Positions 29,770-39,894 of a DNA stretch of 64,000 nt are shown here, piece after piece. The stretch spans positions 1-64,000 of the forward strand of contig JAGVSM010004511.1 of the NCBI GenBank assembly GCA_022494885.1. Reading direction: 5' to 3'. The notes under the pieces were generated by a model that worked only from the letters and a program-made list of their open reading frames with translations, was not told the DNA's origin and did not search any database. The stretch comes from Micrasema longulum (Eukaryota; Arthropoda; Insecta; Trichoptera; Brachycentridae). Positions within the stretch are counted from its first letter, which is position 1, and every line of letters starts with the position of its first letter. A program made the translations under genes and the position numbers.

Positions 29770-30130
29770 AAAAAAAAAAAAGATATTGCATAGATTTATG
29801 TACAATTAAGCATGTTGTCCAGATGTTGATTGAAAAATATGCTTATGTATTAATTTTAAATTTAAATTTTTGTTTTTATTCAATAATGTACATGCTTTCA
29901 CTTTCCATTATGTTATATCCCAACTCAATACAGGGCTTTTGCCATTAACGCGTTTAACAGTGATAGCACTCCCTCGACATGCCCGAAAACCATTTAAAAG
30001 ACCGTGGGTCTTCCTATCGGTTTCGCTCATACTAAAAAGCAACTATTTTTTGCCTATAAACAAGTTCATGTATTAATTTCACAAACCGCGATTTAATTTA
30101 ATTTAACTCTACTACTTTAACGTCTTCCAC
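29770..30130. other. Unassigned AT-rich stretch
   Basis: A 68-codon frame at 29870 has no recognisable motif. Nothing else is supported. Confidence 0.4.
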
Positions 30131-30204
30131 CGTAAGTTTGACAAATTATACGGAGAGCTTTTGTCGGATATTGTCATTCTTCCTCATGACCTCAATTTTT
30201 AACC

Positions 30205-30775
30205 CACGTTCAAATTCAAATAACGAGCAACTTCTTACTCTTTTTCATTTTAATTCTCTGATAAAACGCCGCGTTGTTTTCGATATAAAATTTCTGTATA
30301 AAATATTAAACTACAAAATAGGTACTAACCTCCTAAATAAAATACAAATAAATGCGGGATTGAGAACACTCAAACATCGGGAAAAAATTTAAACTGCCTT
30401 TGTTTTCAAATAATGCTACATAGCACACACTTATGGCCCGCATGTGTCGGGAATATAATATATACTGCCGAAACAATAAAAGTGTCATTTTTCATGATAC
30501 TCTCTCAGCTTTTGCGAATAATCTCTTAGGAATAAATCTTATTCAATAATTACACACGTACAACTTTTTTTTTATTGCATTGTATCTTGTAGAAAAAAAA
30601 TATTAAAATTATATTCTAAAAAATGTATTACAACTTAATGTATAAATCTATTTGTGTAATTCTATAATTGAAGATATATATGCATGTAAAATTGTATCGA
30701 CGAATGCTTTCAAATTGTATGTTTTCCAGTGTGTATCTTTGTTGAATTACCTAATAAAATAAAATAAATGATCAT
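30205..30775 (+). pseudogene. LINE-gamma C-terminus and 3' UTR
   Basis: The frame reads NEQLLTLFHFNSLIKRRVVF then DIKFLYKILNYKIGTNLLNK and RTLKHREKI, then a frameshift at 30385. The rest (ATGGCCCGCATGTGTCGGGAATATAA region 30433 on) matches 60530-60640. The 3' UTR ends in GAATTACCTAATAAAATAAAATAAA. Confidence 0.75.
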
Positions 30776-30904
30776 ATTGCAAACATGAATGGAAGCAAAA
30801 CTGTGTTTTCATGTATTAAATTCAGTTACACAAGTCTATTTCCATTGCCGTATTTTATTATAATTGTTTTAAAAGGTGGTCGTATATTTCCATATTGTAG
30901 GAAA

Positions 30905-30985
30905 AATAATCTAGATACGTTGGTATTTGAGTACCAATTCAGTACCGTATGCACCACTGGGGAGCGGATAAAGAAATGATGAACA
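30905..30985 (+). mobile_element. SINE-2 3' tip
   Basis: CAATTCAGTACCGTATGCACC, ACTGGGGAGCGGATAAAG and AAATGATGAACATGA match the end of SINE-2. Confidence 0.55.
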
Positions 30986-31059
30986 TGACGATATTTTTCA
31001 TTCAGAGAATAATGAGGATTTTAAGATAACGGAATTTCTAATTGATTGTCACCCTGTTG

Positions 31060-31290
31060 ATAAATGATTAACATCCTTAGCGCCGCCCCCGCACGAGCTG
31101 AAACCCTTCGTAAAGGTATCCAGCGCGAAACAGATCTGAAGACGGGGGCGCCCAAGGAAGAAAACGTAATGCGACGGGAACCCGAGGGGGTTTCTCCAGA
31201 GTTGGGGGCTGCGGACTCGGCCACGGCGCGCGGAGGGCGACATGCGGGCCGGGCTTAACGGCTCGTCTTAGGAGTTTAGGACGCGACAAG
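31060..31290. other. CpG-rich island
   Basis: About 230 bases are strongly G+C- and CpG-rich (GCGCCGCCCCCGCACGAG, CGGCCACGGCGCGCGGAGG, CATGCGGGCCGGGC). Four overlapping frames on both strands reflect composition and not coding. It does not match any other part of the window. Candidates are a promoter, an exon edge or foreign DNA. Confidence 0.4.
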
Positions 31291-31339
31291 ACAATGCGAG
31301 AAGGTTATGGTACCCTGATACCTCTTTTCAGATGATATG

Positions 31340-31555
31340 ACACACTAAGACTCTTTGACATAAAGAAAATATAACGAAGATGTTTATTTAATATATTTAT
31401 TTTTTCTGCTTTAATTACATCTCGTTATTTTAGTAAATATTTTATCGGTGTTTTTTATAAAAACCAATAAATTGTTTTTTTTTTTTCATAGAAAATATTT
31501 AATTCATTCATTTTTAAAAAAGAATTATTACAATAACTATACGACACTTAATTAT
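31340..31555 (+). repeat. Repeat I, copy 2
   Basis: See 28545-28738. This copy leads directly into a LINE 3' UTR, so I may be part of the same LINE. Confidence 0.6.
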
Positions 31556-31990
31556 AATTTTATTTTATTTTATATTATTCTTAACTTTACTTAGTAACAC
31601 TAAGTATTTTAGTACATGCATTTTTTCGCACCACAACAGGTGAATTACAGTACAGAACACCCAGTCTTGAGAAAAATCACAATTTGATTTTTGTGTTCTC
31701 ACCGGGAATTGAACCCGGAACCTTCCGTTTTTTTTTTTCAGAATTTTCTCATCATTAGTGTTATATTTTATTTACTGATGTTATGTTTTTATCGTTCTAT
31801 ATTGCATTCCACTTCGTTTTGTTGTTTTTTTTATTTTACTCTCATTTAATTTAGTTTTGACTATACTTTAGTAATAAAAAAATATAAAATATGTGTTACG
31901 TTATAATTTTTTCACTGCTATGATTATTTATGTATGACAATATTTGTAAAAGGTTTTTCAAACCGTTTTGAATAAATATTAATTAATTAC
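31556..31990 (+). mobile_element. LINE 3' UTR with nested SINE-1
   Basis: TATTCTTAACTTTACTTAG..TTTTAGTACATG (31573-31620) breaks at a SINE-1 and the match to 22200-22530 resumes with ACTGCTATGATTATTT and TTTGTAAAAGG..TTGAATAAAT at 31915-31975. Confidence 0.55.
31612..31735 (-). mobile_element. SINE-1, head truncated
   Basis: Inverted GCACCACAACAGG, CTTGAGAAAAATCACA and GAATTGAACCCGGAACCTTCCG are present. The head beyond the anticodon region is replaced by a T-run. Confidence 0.75.
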
Positions 31991-32029
31991 TATGCATCAC
32001 AAAATGATTTTCCTAGCAATCAAAACAAA

Positions 32030-32085
32030 ACTGAACTGACGATGTCGGTCACGACGAAACTCGGTCACTGGTAAAAAAATTATAA
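32030..32085 (+). ncRNA. Hammerhead-like motif, PLE-3 type
   Basis: Core CTGACGA (32036-32042), one extra T, stem II GTCG (32044-32047) with CGAC (32052-32055), then GAAAC (32056-32060) and TCGGTC, giving GTC as the cleavage triplet at 32064-32066. The following CACTGGTAAAAAA matches the PLE-3 tail at 11255-11350. It keeps the architecture of the PLE-2 motif with a different stem II sequence. Confidence 0.5.
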
Positions 32086-32089
32086 ATAA

Positions 32090-32305
32090 ATGGGGAATAA
32101 AACTTTAAATGTATTTTTATTGTTACAAAAAATTATCCAATAAAATACAAAATATTTTCTGAACACTTATTGTATAAATATCAAAAATCAGGTTATTATC
32201 TCGTGGTAGTGTCGTGGACTAATAAATTAAAAGTTCTATACGGGTACATTAATATTATATTATTTCCGTTTAAAGCATAAACTGTGTGTTCAAAAATTTT
32301 GACTA
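32090..32305. other. Unassigned AT-rich stretch
   Basis: Nothing supported. Confidence 0.4.
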
Positions 32306-32307
32306 AT

Positions 32308-32548
32308 CTGAGTAAATATTAGTATATAACCACTTACCGATTTTTTTAGTCCACTCTATAAATCTGCATGTGATTTATGTATTTTTGGAAATACTGTACA
32401 ATATGTACTAAGACGATGGTGAAGGTGGAGGTCTATTTGAGTATTTGCATGTTGGTGTAGTGAGTGTCCTGACGAAGAGACGGTACGTCTCGAAACCGGT
32501 AGACCAAAAAAGTCAGTAATTGGTTTTACGAGTATTCCTATATTAGTT
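32308..32548. mobile_element. PLE-2 unit, short form
   Basis: The inverted tail (TATTAGTATATAACCACTTACCGA, 32317-32345) is at the left; GATGGTGAAGGTGGAGG..TTGCATGTTGG and the hammerhead-like motif with plus tail AGACCAAAAAAGTCAGTAAT are at the right. Compared with 783-1330 the left hammerhead and most of the middle are deleted. Confidence 0.6.
32466..32504 (+). ncRNA. Hammerhead-like motif, PLE-2
   Basis: Stem I GTC (32466-32468) with GAC (32502-32504); core CTGACGA (32469-32475); stem II GAGAC (32477-32481) with GTCTC (32487-32491); GAAAC at 32492-32496; self-complementary ACCGGT at 32495-32500; A32501 at the expected cleavage position. One extra A (32476) lies before stem II. Confidence 0.55.
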
Positions 32549-32577
32549 TAATAAATATTACTTTCGGAATTCAGAAT

Positions 32578-32755
32578 GTGTCGGGTTGTGGTCCCGTGGC
32601 TAGTGTTGCGGATTCACGGATCGGAAGTCCGAGGTTCAAACCCTACTCTACCTCAACCTGAGTTATTTACAACTCGTTGAAAATGGCCACCAAAATTGAA
32701 GTATTACGGTTAATTATAAAACCGCTAATATTTCTTTGTAAAAAAAAATTTAAAA
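32578..32755 (+). mobile_element. SINE-3
   Basis: The tRNA-like head has GGTCCCGTGGCTAGTGTTGCG and box B GAGGTTCAAACCC. The body continues GAGTTATTTACAACTCGTTG, AAAATGGCCACCAAAATTGAA and an A-rich tail. Copies are at 38702, 48497 (minus) and 52153. Confidence 0.8.
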
Positions 32756-32757
32756 AA

Positions 32758-33215
32758 CTTTTAAAATAATAATCAACATTATCATCGGTTGCCTATCCGC
32801 ACCAAATGGTGTATAGAGTACTGCATTGCTTGCTTAATATTTTTTTATATATTTTTTAATTAAATATATTCTTTAATCAAACACTGATTTTATACATTAA
32901 ATTCATTTATTTTATTTTATTCCTAAAATTAAATTAACACAATTAAAAGACTGAAATCAGTGTTTGATTTAAAAATTAAAAATTTTATACGGAATTCTGC
33001 AAAATAAACACCAACTAAATAACTTTTGCTATACGGAAGATAATCTAAAAAAAAAATATCAGTCATACGTCTAGGGTGCCTGTCCAGGAAAATTAAAAGA
33101 CTGTACTGAAGAAGCACTCTAAAAATAATTATGTCACGACCAACGTTTCAAAAATCAAACCCGTGACCTCAACCACGGTAGGCAAACTCGCTAGCCACTA
33201 CACTAAAAATCGGAC
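32758..33215 (-). mobile_element. SINE-2, split by an AT-rich insertion
   Basis: The 3' tip (CATTATCATCGG..CCGCACCAAATGGTG, 32770-32820) and the head (33215-33140, with CGTGACCTCAACCACGGTAGG and GCCACTACACTA) plus the GCCTGTCCAGG block at 33070 belong to one copy. Between 32850 and 33055 lies foreign AT-rich DNA with a 15-bp inverted repeat ATCAAACACTGATTT (32876-32890; 32954-32968). Confidence 0.6.
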
Positions 33216-33339
33216 TTATCCTCTCGATTTATTTTAAGTATTTTTATCTGAGAGTAGCTACTGAGCCTTAAATACTCGATCAAGGGTTTTGATTCTATTT
33301 CCCACAATAATAAAATATTTATGAAAATAACTTTTAAGT

Positions 33340-33420
33340 TATTTAAAAAAAATATAGTATAAGCACTGAAGATGAATTTGTAATTTCGAAACCGGTTGAC
33401 GTATAATTTTAAAAAAACTA
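33340..33420 (+). ncRNA. PLE tail with hammerhead-like motif, another type
   Basis: CTGAAGA (33366-33372), one extra T, a GAA..TTC stem II (33374-33387), GAAAC (33388-33392) and ACCGGT (33391-33396), followed by a tail TTTAAAAAAACTAAGTGGTTTTT. The core and spacing are as in PLE-2 and PLE-3, but the tail is different. Confidence 0.45.
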
Positions 33421-33424
33421 AGTG

Positions 33425-34120
33425 GTTTTTACAAATCTATAAACAATATAATTTATAATTTGTAAATGAAGAATGTCATACCCTCAAAAATTAGTTTAAT
33501 TTTTTTATATTAAAAACATAAAAATCTTTATTACACTAGCACTTTCTAACAATAAACACAGCAAACATTTTTAAAAACATATTGTTATATATAAAATTAA
33601 AATTTTATAATTTAGTAATCGTTAGTATGATAAATAAAAATATACAAATTTAAATCACACGCAGAACTATTAAACCATTTTTGGTAAATAAAAATTTTGG
33701 AAGCACGTTTGGCCTTCTCAAAATTGAATTTGAACTAACTGATTTTAAACAAGTTAAAAAATATCCTTTCCCATATAATTTTATTTTCGTTTTCTATTTT
33801 CCCATGATCAAAACTTATACCTTTGAAGTAATTCTGGTAAAACCTGATTTAATGGATACCTGTCTTTATCAAATCTTCTTATGCACTAAATAATTTTATC
33901 GGCTAACCCGTTTCTTGATTTCAATCCGTTCTCAATCATCCCTTAGCATTGTACTAAAAAAGTCACCCTTTAATGTTCTCTACCGATACCTTGTTACACT
34001 ACATTAAAAAAAGAAAACTTGTTTTTACATACCGTGGAATGTTTGAACATTTTGTATATGGTATTTGGTAATTTAGATCTTTGCGTGTTACTGTACAACC
34101 TTCACGAAAGCTGAGCTGGC
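33425..34120. other. Unassigned AT-rich stretch
   Basis: A 70-codon frame at 33681 is compositionally biased with no motif. Confidence 0.4.
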
Positions 34121-34150
34121 CAAACTTATCAACAGTCATTATATAATGGT

Positions 34151-34325
34151 GGCCTCCGTGGTGTAGTGGTCAAGACGCTTGACTCACACACGGAAGGTTA
34201 TGGGTTCGATTCCCGGTGAGAACACAAAAATTTTATGTGATTATTCTCAAGCCTGTGTGTTCTGTGATGTAATTCAGTACTGTTATTGGGCCTCCTGGCC
34301 TGTTGTGGTGCAAAAATAAATTAAT
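34151..34325 (+). mobile_element. SINE-1, copy a of duplicated pair
   Basis: Full head GGCCTCCGTGGTGTAGTGG, CTTGACTCACACACGGAAGG, box B GGGTTCGATTCCCGG, body to CTCCTGGCCTGTTGTGGTGC, then AAAAATAAATTAATT. Confidence 0.9.
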
Positions 34326-34407
34326 TATACCTTATATTTGTACTGGTTAATTAAATAGAGCTGGTGCGTTTGCAAAACTTATATATACTTAATGATTATA
34401 TAATGGT

Positions 34408-34582
34408 GGCCTCCGTGGTGTAGTGGTCAAGACGCTTGACTCCCACACGGAAGGTTACGGTTCCCAGGGGGTAACACAAAAAAATAAATGTGATTTTTCT
34501 TAAGCCTGGGTGTTCTGTAATGTAATTCACTACTGTAATTGGGCCTCCTGGTCTGTTGTGGTGCAAAAATAAATTAATTATG
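34408..34582 (+). mobile_element. SINE-1, copy b of duplicated pair
   Basis: As copy a, but box B is damaged (GGTTACGGTTCCCAGGGGG), so its internal promoter is probably dead. Confidence 0.85.
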
Positions 34583-34734
34583 CTTTTTATTTTTACTAGT
34601 CAATTAAATAGAGCTGGTGCGTTTGCAAAACTTACATAAACTCAATTAAAATCTACAGGATATTGATTTTAAAATAATAAACATATTAAATTTTAACCGA
34701 ATGCGCTATTTTAAAATAAAAAAACCTTGTTGGA

Positions 34735-35120
34735 TCAAGAGTTGTGTACATTAACAAATTACAACAGAGATGGAGAATACCTTAAATAAGGGAATATGGA
34801 AGTCTAGGCATTTACAGGGCTTATGACCTGTCGTTGGCTGGTTTAAGTAGCCACTTTACACACTGTGTAACATTCACAATTTTGCCTATGGTTAAACATC
34901 CATATTCTTTCAATTCTTCCATCTGTTGATTTTAGTGAAGTTATAGAGCAGAAACCTTTGTTGTTGTGAAGAGATTCATCAGGCTGAATTATTTCACATG
35001 AAAAATACATATTTGCATATTTGCAACACCTGAAAAATATTTCTAATTTTTAAACTTCTTCTTGGACCAGTTGTTTTCATTACAATATTTGAGTTTGTCC
35101 AAATGTTCGTATACAAAAGA
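34735..35120 (+). mobile_element. MITE-A, long form
   Basis: AAATTACAACAGAGATGGAG, GGAAGTCTAGGCATTTACAG, TTACACACTGTGTAACATTC, then GCAACACCTGAAAAAT and TTGAGTTTGTCCAAATGTTC. It preserves the internal region joining the two arms. Confidence 0.75.
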
Positions 35121-35124
35121 CTGA

Positions 35125-35870
35125 ACTGTGTTAAAATTAAAAGTTGTGTAGATGAAAAAAAAAACAATGTGTTAAAAAAATGTAATATATTCATCTATTA
35201 AGTACTTGAAAGGAGCAATATTTAAAATAAAAATAGTCTTCTGATATAAATTTTATGTGTTGAATTAATTATTATTAGTAAATATCTAATAGCCGTTCCT
35301 TTGATTTGAAGATTCCTTGAGTTATCTTAACCACCCGTCCCATTGAATTAAGGCAGGTATAGGGGTCAGACTTACCCGTCGTTATCATCCCGATTCCAGT
35401 TCTTTCTATTACGGTCCCAACTACTAACTACCCCAGCTTTCACCCCCTTTACGTAACCCTTGGTCATCTGGTTATCTTTCCCTTCATCCCCTAGACTTCT
35501 CATCAAACGAGAATTCATCGTAAACCATTGCAAATCAAGCAATTGAATTAGTTTTTAAATAATGAAACCTTTCGTTAAAAAAAAATAAAAAATAGTCAAA
35601 TTAATTCCTAGGTGGAAATTCGTTGTGATTAATATCTAACGATGTCACAAAAGCGATGAATGGAAATTTACTATTCTGGTTATAAGTCCATAAAAGACTA
35701 ACTTAATTAAATCGTTTGTCTACATTTATTAAATTTTATTGCTGACATTAAAATTTCTAAAAAAAAAACATTTACATATACTTTAATTGTTTATATATAT
35801 TCTATTTTAATATATGTATATTTTAAGTATTTCATTAAAATAAATCTATTTTGGATTTTTTTTACCATTG
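35125..35870. other. Unassigned stretch
   Basis: 35325-35500 is less AT-rich (CTTACCCGTCGTTATCATCCC). No frame or repeat match. Confidence 0.4.
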
Positions 35871-35874
35871 GTAT

Positions 35875-36225
35875 TTTACGTTTGACCAAATTTTTGTAGA
35901 CAAGGATTGTAATGACCTTTTACTGAGTAATCAAGATTGACATACTTATAGCAAAATATTTTTAATTATACTAACTGGTCCAAAAAGAAGCTTAAAAAAA
36001 TGTATAAAAAACATTGCCTAGTATGCAGGATAAATAATACAATCAGACGAATCTCAAGCACATCAATAAAAATTTCAGCATTTTAACTTCAAAAATATCA
36101 TTAGGGATGTTCGAATACAGGAAGAATGGTGAATGTTACGCAGGGTATAAAAAAGCAGGTCAATGATGAATCATAAGCTTTGACATTTACATTCCCTTCT
36201 CTAAAAAGCTCTGTTTCTATCTTAT
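35875..36225 (-). mobile_element. MITE-A, decayed long form
   Basis: Inverted blocks TTTGACCAAATTTTTGTAGAC, ACTGGTCCAAAAAGAAGC, AACATTGCCTAGTATGCAGG, GAATGGTGAATGTTACGCAGG and TCATAAGCTTTGACATTTAC are in family order. Confidence 0.6.
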
Positions 36226-36530
36226 AATATTTTTTATATTTTATTAGTGGTAGTAATTTTACTATATCTAATTTAAATAGGTATGTAGTTAAAGTATTAT
36301 ATTTTAAAAAATGTGCTTGACCAAAATATTTTATTCTTCCTGGACTATAACCTGATGCGTAATACCGATTACCTTACCTACGATCATGATACAACGCGGT
36401 TGGTGGAATATGTTTATATACTTTTTATTTTTTCAAACTGAGTTCGGGTACGTAAGAAGAAATTACAATAAGGCAATATGCCCGCCCTTGTATGTATATA
36501 AAATGGATATGTTTATAAGGCATTAAATAA

Positions 36531-36592
36531 ATGACAGGCCATAGAAAGACCCTGTAAATGCCTAGACTTCCGTATTACCTTCTCAGAGGTAG
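36531..36592 (-). mobile_element. MITE-A terminal piece
   Basis: CCCTGTAAATGCCTAGACTTCC and GTATTACCTTCTC match the inverted arm. A LINE-delta fragment begins at once. Confidence 0.55.
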
Positions 36593-36832
36593 AAGCATCT
36601 GGTCAGCATTCCATGCGAAGGAACTGAAAAAAGGGTACTCGCGAAGGTAAGCTTTCGACCTAATAAGCTCAGCCTCATCAAGGGAAGGTTATCACTAGAG
36701 CCCGCCCAGGGCACTGCAGATTGAACAAACACCTTGCTAGAATGAACCTTTCCGAAACTTTAGATGTAGCATCTGCAATGCAGACGAGGAAACGCTTACA
36801 CACATTATGTGTGAATGTGATGCTTAAGATTA
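36592..36832 (+). pseudogene. LINE-delta C-terminal fragment
   Basis: It aligns with 51535-51770: AAGGGTACTCGCGAAGGTAAG, ATCACTAGAGCCCGCCCAGGG, TGCAGATTGAACAAACACC, then TGCAATGCAGACGAGGAAACG and TGTGTGAATGTGATGCTT. The encoded knuckle is C-x-x-C-N-A-D-E-E-T..H-x-x-C-E-C. Frames are broken. Confidence 0.65.
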
Positions 36833-36839
36833 ATTAAAA

Positions 36840-37655
36840 ACAAAAACTGTTTTTTTTCTTAATTCCAATATTTATTTGCGTATTTGGTGGACCGTGGCAA
36901 TTTTTTTAGGAAATAAAAATACTCGTTACACATTCTAACTGTATCCACACATTATCACATTTTTACTTCAATCGGTTTTTTATGAAACAAACTGATAACT
37001 GAAAATTTAAAATTTAGAAACAGAAAATTTCGGAAAAAACCCTAAAGTATATTTCACCATTTTAGTTGTCGACCCCTTTACAAGACAAAAACATCCCTTC
37101 TAGACCAAGTTCTTGTTCTCGGTTCGCTTTGATTTCAATCGAAAAATACACTCACTTGAAATCATTTTCAACCCTTACCGATAAAAGTAATTGAAGTATC
37201 TTTTGTATTAATATAAATCCAGTTTGATAAACAGGAAAACTTTGCAAGAATATGGTGAGAATTCTTTTTTTATTTTTCTACTAACAGGTTGATGGTAAAA
37301 TACTTATTGTTCTACTTTTATTTTAACGTTATAATGAAGTAAGTAGAGCTTATTAATTTTTTGATTTACGTATTTTATTTATGAAAAAAAAATATTTTTG
37401 AAAATTCGAAGTTTTTTTTTGTATAAAATCTAACCGTTTCAATAGAAAAAGACATTAAAAGTCTCATAAATCAAAAAATAAAAATATATTTTAAAAAGCA
37501 AGGTTAATTTTTTTTTTGTATTTTTTATTTCTGTTTTGGCATTTTTTTTGTTATTTTTTTATAAATAGGTACGCATGTGAATTGTATTTTATTTTTCTTA
37601 GTTTCTTCACCCTACAGGACACTCAGGTAAGAAGGCTGAAAAAGGAATTTGAATC
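36840..37655. other. Unassigned AT-rich stretch
   Basis: Long A and T runs at 37380-37560. No feature supported. Confidence 0.4.
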
Positions 37656-37663
37656 GGTCAAGT

Positions 37664-37800
37664 CTACCTCGTAGTGTAGCGGTTGGTGCATTCATCTTCC
37701 ATATTTATGTTCCTGGTTCGATTCCTGGAAAGGTTTAATCTTATCTTATCTTGCCGAAACAGCTAAGCTGTCCTCTTGATTTTACTAGACTAACTTCGCT
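37664..37800 (+). mobile_element. SINE-2-like head
   Basis: TACCTCGTAGTGTAGCGGTTGG, an ATCTTCCATATTTATG anticodon region and CCTGGTTCGATTCCTGG (box B) form a good tRNA-like promoter. The body diverges after AAAGG. It cannot be folded as a full tRNA acceptor stem, so it is not called a tRNA gene. Confidence 0.55.
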
Positions 37801-37804
37801 TTTC

Positions 37805-38040
37805 TGCGTGCCCAAGTGCAAAAATAATTACGACAGAATTAATTCATAAGGCGTACCTGTACATACTGAAAAAACTAATGTCAAGAAAAAGACATCTTTG
37901 GCATCCATGCAAAAATAAATTTATGCATTTAATTTTTTTTTAATCTGTCCTTTTTTTTGGATCATACCTAATTCGAATTATTATATTGTATTTTTGTTCT
38001 GTACAAGTAGATATTATGGAAGTAATGTCAATTTGTTTTT
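37805..38040. other. Unassigned spacer before Helitron
   Basis: Nothing recognised. Confidence 0.4.
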
Positions 38041-38042
38041 CA

Positions 38043-38677
38043 CTAGCGGGCCCGTCAGACGTGGTTCTGTCCGAACGTTGGCTTGCCTGCTATTAGCTTG
38101 AATAAAGACTTTTGATTGATAAGTAGGTACCTAGGTACGTGTTTATGACAAAATTCCAAAACTAAAAATTGTTTGTATTCAAATATTGAATTTAAGTAGG
38201 TACCTACGTACTTGTTAATAGTGGAATTCCAAAACATAAAATAAATATTTTTTTAAACATGGCATTCTTTTTGCAAACTCCGGTATTCTCAGCAACAGAA
38301 GGGTGTACCTATGTAGGAATACGATTTTTTTAAATGTATTGAATATAATATTATTGAAGTATTACCAAAAATCCAGTAAAAAAAAGTAATTTAAGGAAAA
38401 AATCTGATTGAGATCCTCAAAAAATCAATAGTGTTGGTAAACATTCAAAACCAATTTTTTTTGTAAATGCATTCTCCTTGAACGCAACCCTGGTAGATCG
38501 ATAAATAAAACATTTATGCTCCTTTCTTATTTTTTATAAATTAGATAGCAGGTTTTAATATCTACGAACCTGCATAGCGCAAAGATCTACATTTCTCTTA
38601 AAACCGCACGACAATTGGTTGAGCTGTTTAGGGGGAATTCAGTGACATCAGACGTACAGAGGAATTATACATGAAGA
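38043..38677 (-). mobile_element. Non-autonomous Helitron, copy 2
   Basis: On the minus strand the 5' end is A|TCTTCATGTATAATTCC (plus 38678-38661) and the 3' end is GGGCCCGCTAG|T (CTAG at plus 38046-38043). The subterminal hairpin CAGA..ACCACG..TCTG has changed in the loop only. Shared inner blocks with copy 1 include GGTACCTAC..TTGGAATT and AAAACCGCACG..GGTTGAGC. No Rep-helicase. Confidence 0.85.
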
Positions 38678-38701
38678 TATACGTTTATTGTTTTTTTTTA
38701 T

Positions 38702-38890
38702 CGGTTTATGGTCCTGTGGCTAGTGTTTCGGACTCACAGATCAACGATCCGTGGTTCAAACCCCACTAAACAGCAACTTGATCTCCATTTTTAAAAGTGA
38801 GTTTTTACAATTCGTTTAAAATGGCCCTCAAAATTGAAAATTTAGGTTAATCATCAGAACGCAAATATTTATTTTGCAAAAGATTTTTTT
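38702..38890 (+). mobile_element. SINE-3
   Basis: GGTCCTGTGGCTAGTGTTTCG, GATCCGTGGTTCAAACCCCAC, AACTTGATCTCCATTTT, then TTTACAATTCGTTTAAAATGG and an A-rich end. It lies 25 bases from the Helitron. Confidence 0.8.
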
Positions 38891-38899
38891 TTTTAATGA

Positions 38900-39335
38900 C
38901 GTGTATCAGACTTATCATGGTGTAACTTAATTGTGTAACTTAATGGTGACTTAATGGTGACCAATCATGCTAAATGAAAAAAGTAACATGTGTTCAAGAT
39001 AAATAGGACCGCATTTTAATTTCTAATTAATTTTAAGTCGGTGTAGACATTTATCTTTGAACTAAGGCCTCCACTTAAACTAATGGAAAAGTACTTAAGA
39101 TACACATACTTAAATATTATGTAGGTAGATGGGTGCCTATGCTTATTTAAGGCACGACCATCTAATGACGTGGGAAGGTGTGTGACCCCTTCTCATCCCG
39201 AAATAATTCACCAAACGTGTATACCTATGTTGTATCTACACCTAGTTTGAGACCAAATGCTGCGAAGACCCCATAGCGCTTTGAAAAACCCACCCATACT
39301 TGGTGTTTAAGAAGAGTCAGCCATTTTGAATTCGA
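38900..39335. other. Unassigned stretch
   Basis: GTGTAACTTAATGGTGACTTAATGG near 38931 is a small direct repeat. No gene seen. Confidence 0.4.
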
Positions 39336-39339
39336 AATA

Positions 39340-39540
39340 GCGAAAGCGCCTCGTCTCTTTCGCCGGCGCGCGCGGGTGCAGCGCGCCGTCTCACTCCCTC
39401 CCGCGAGCGCGATATAAGATGGCGGTAACGCGGGAAAACACCTATCGATTTCTTAGAAGCTTTATGAAGCTATCCGCGATACCCTATTGGCTGGAAGAAA
39501 CTTCTCAAGACAGTTGAAGATCGCTACCTATTCGGGTACC
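39340..39540. promoter_or_regulatory. CpG-rich promoter-like segment
   Basis: CGCCGGCGCGCGCGGGTGC, GCGCGCCGTC and CCCGCGAGCGCG (39361-39410) form a dense CpG cluster. GATATAAGATGGCGGTAACG (39409-39428) holds an AAGATGGCGG motif like the YY1 site found at initiators, and CCCTATTGGCTGG (39482-39494) holds an inverted CCAAT box. The combination is promoter-like. No downstream gene is visible for at least 1 kb on either strand, so this is a candidate only. Confidence 0.35.
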
Positions 39541-39544
39541 TGAG

Positions 39545-39870
39545 ATTGTGTGGGTGTAACGCTTAGGGGCGCGAAGAGGGGATGGTTATTCTAATGTCAT
39601 TCGCTCCTTCACAAAATGCCTCGACAAAACATTGATAGGAAAATTTATTTAATTTGTTATATATTTTTCATAATCATCTACACTTCTGCATGATAACAGG
39701 TTGGGGGTTCATTAAACTGTATGGGACATTTCTGCATTATTAAAACATAGTTTTTAATAAATGTTAGCAAAAATTTGTGTAGGTATAACCTCTTGCCGAA
39801 TTTTCTATCTGATATAAAACATTGAAATATTGCAAAATAAGACCCTATGCATACGATGCCTTTATATATG
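39545..39870. other. Unassigned stretch
   Basis: No supported feature between the CpG segment and the LTR. Confidence 0.4.
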
Positions 39871-39888
39871 TATATATATATATATATT
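39871..39888. repeat. (TA)n microsatellite
   Basis: Alternating TA, directly left of the LTR. The same repeat continues on its right side (40306-40334). Confidence 0.85.
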
Positions 39889-39894
39889 TACATG

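Larger units (their letters stand above)
34125..34640 (+). repeat. Tandem duplication (257-bp period) carrying SINE-1 twice
   Basis: SINE-1 heads start at 34151 and 34408. The sequence after each SINE is also shared (AAATAGAGCTGGTGCGTTTGC and AAAACTTA at 34355-34380 and 34609-34635). So the second SINE is a duplicate of a segment, not an independent insertion. Confidence 0.8.

Noticed and set aside
31021..31289. Four overlapping frames rich in Arg, Pro and Gly
   Set aside because: High GC removes stop codons on all frames; no motif or codon bias supports one.
34151..34225. tRNA gene
   Set aside because: Boxes A and B are present but the acceptor stem does not close and the unit is a multi-copy SINE head with a tail.
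37664..37735. tRNA gene
   Set aside because: Good internal promoter words but no closing acceptor stem; belongs to SINE-2.
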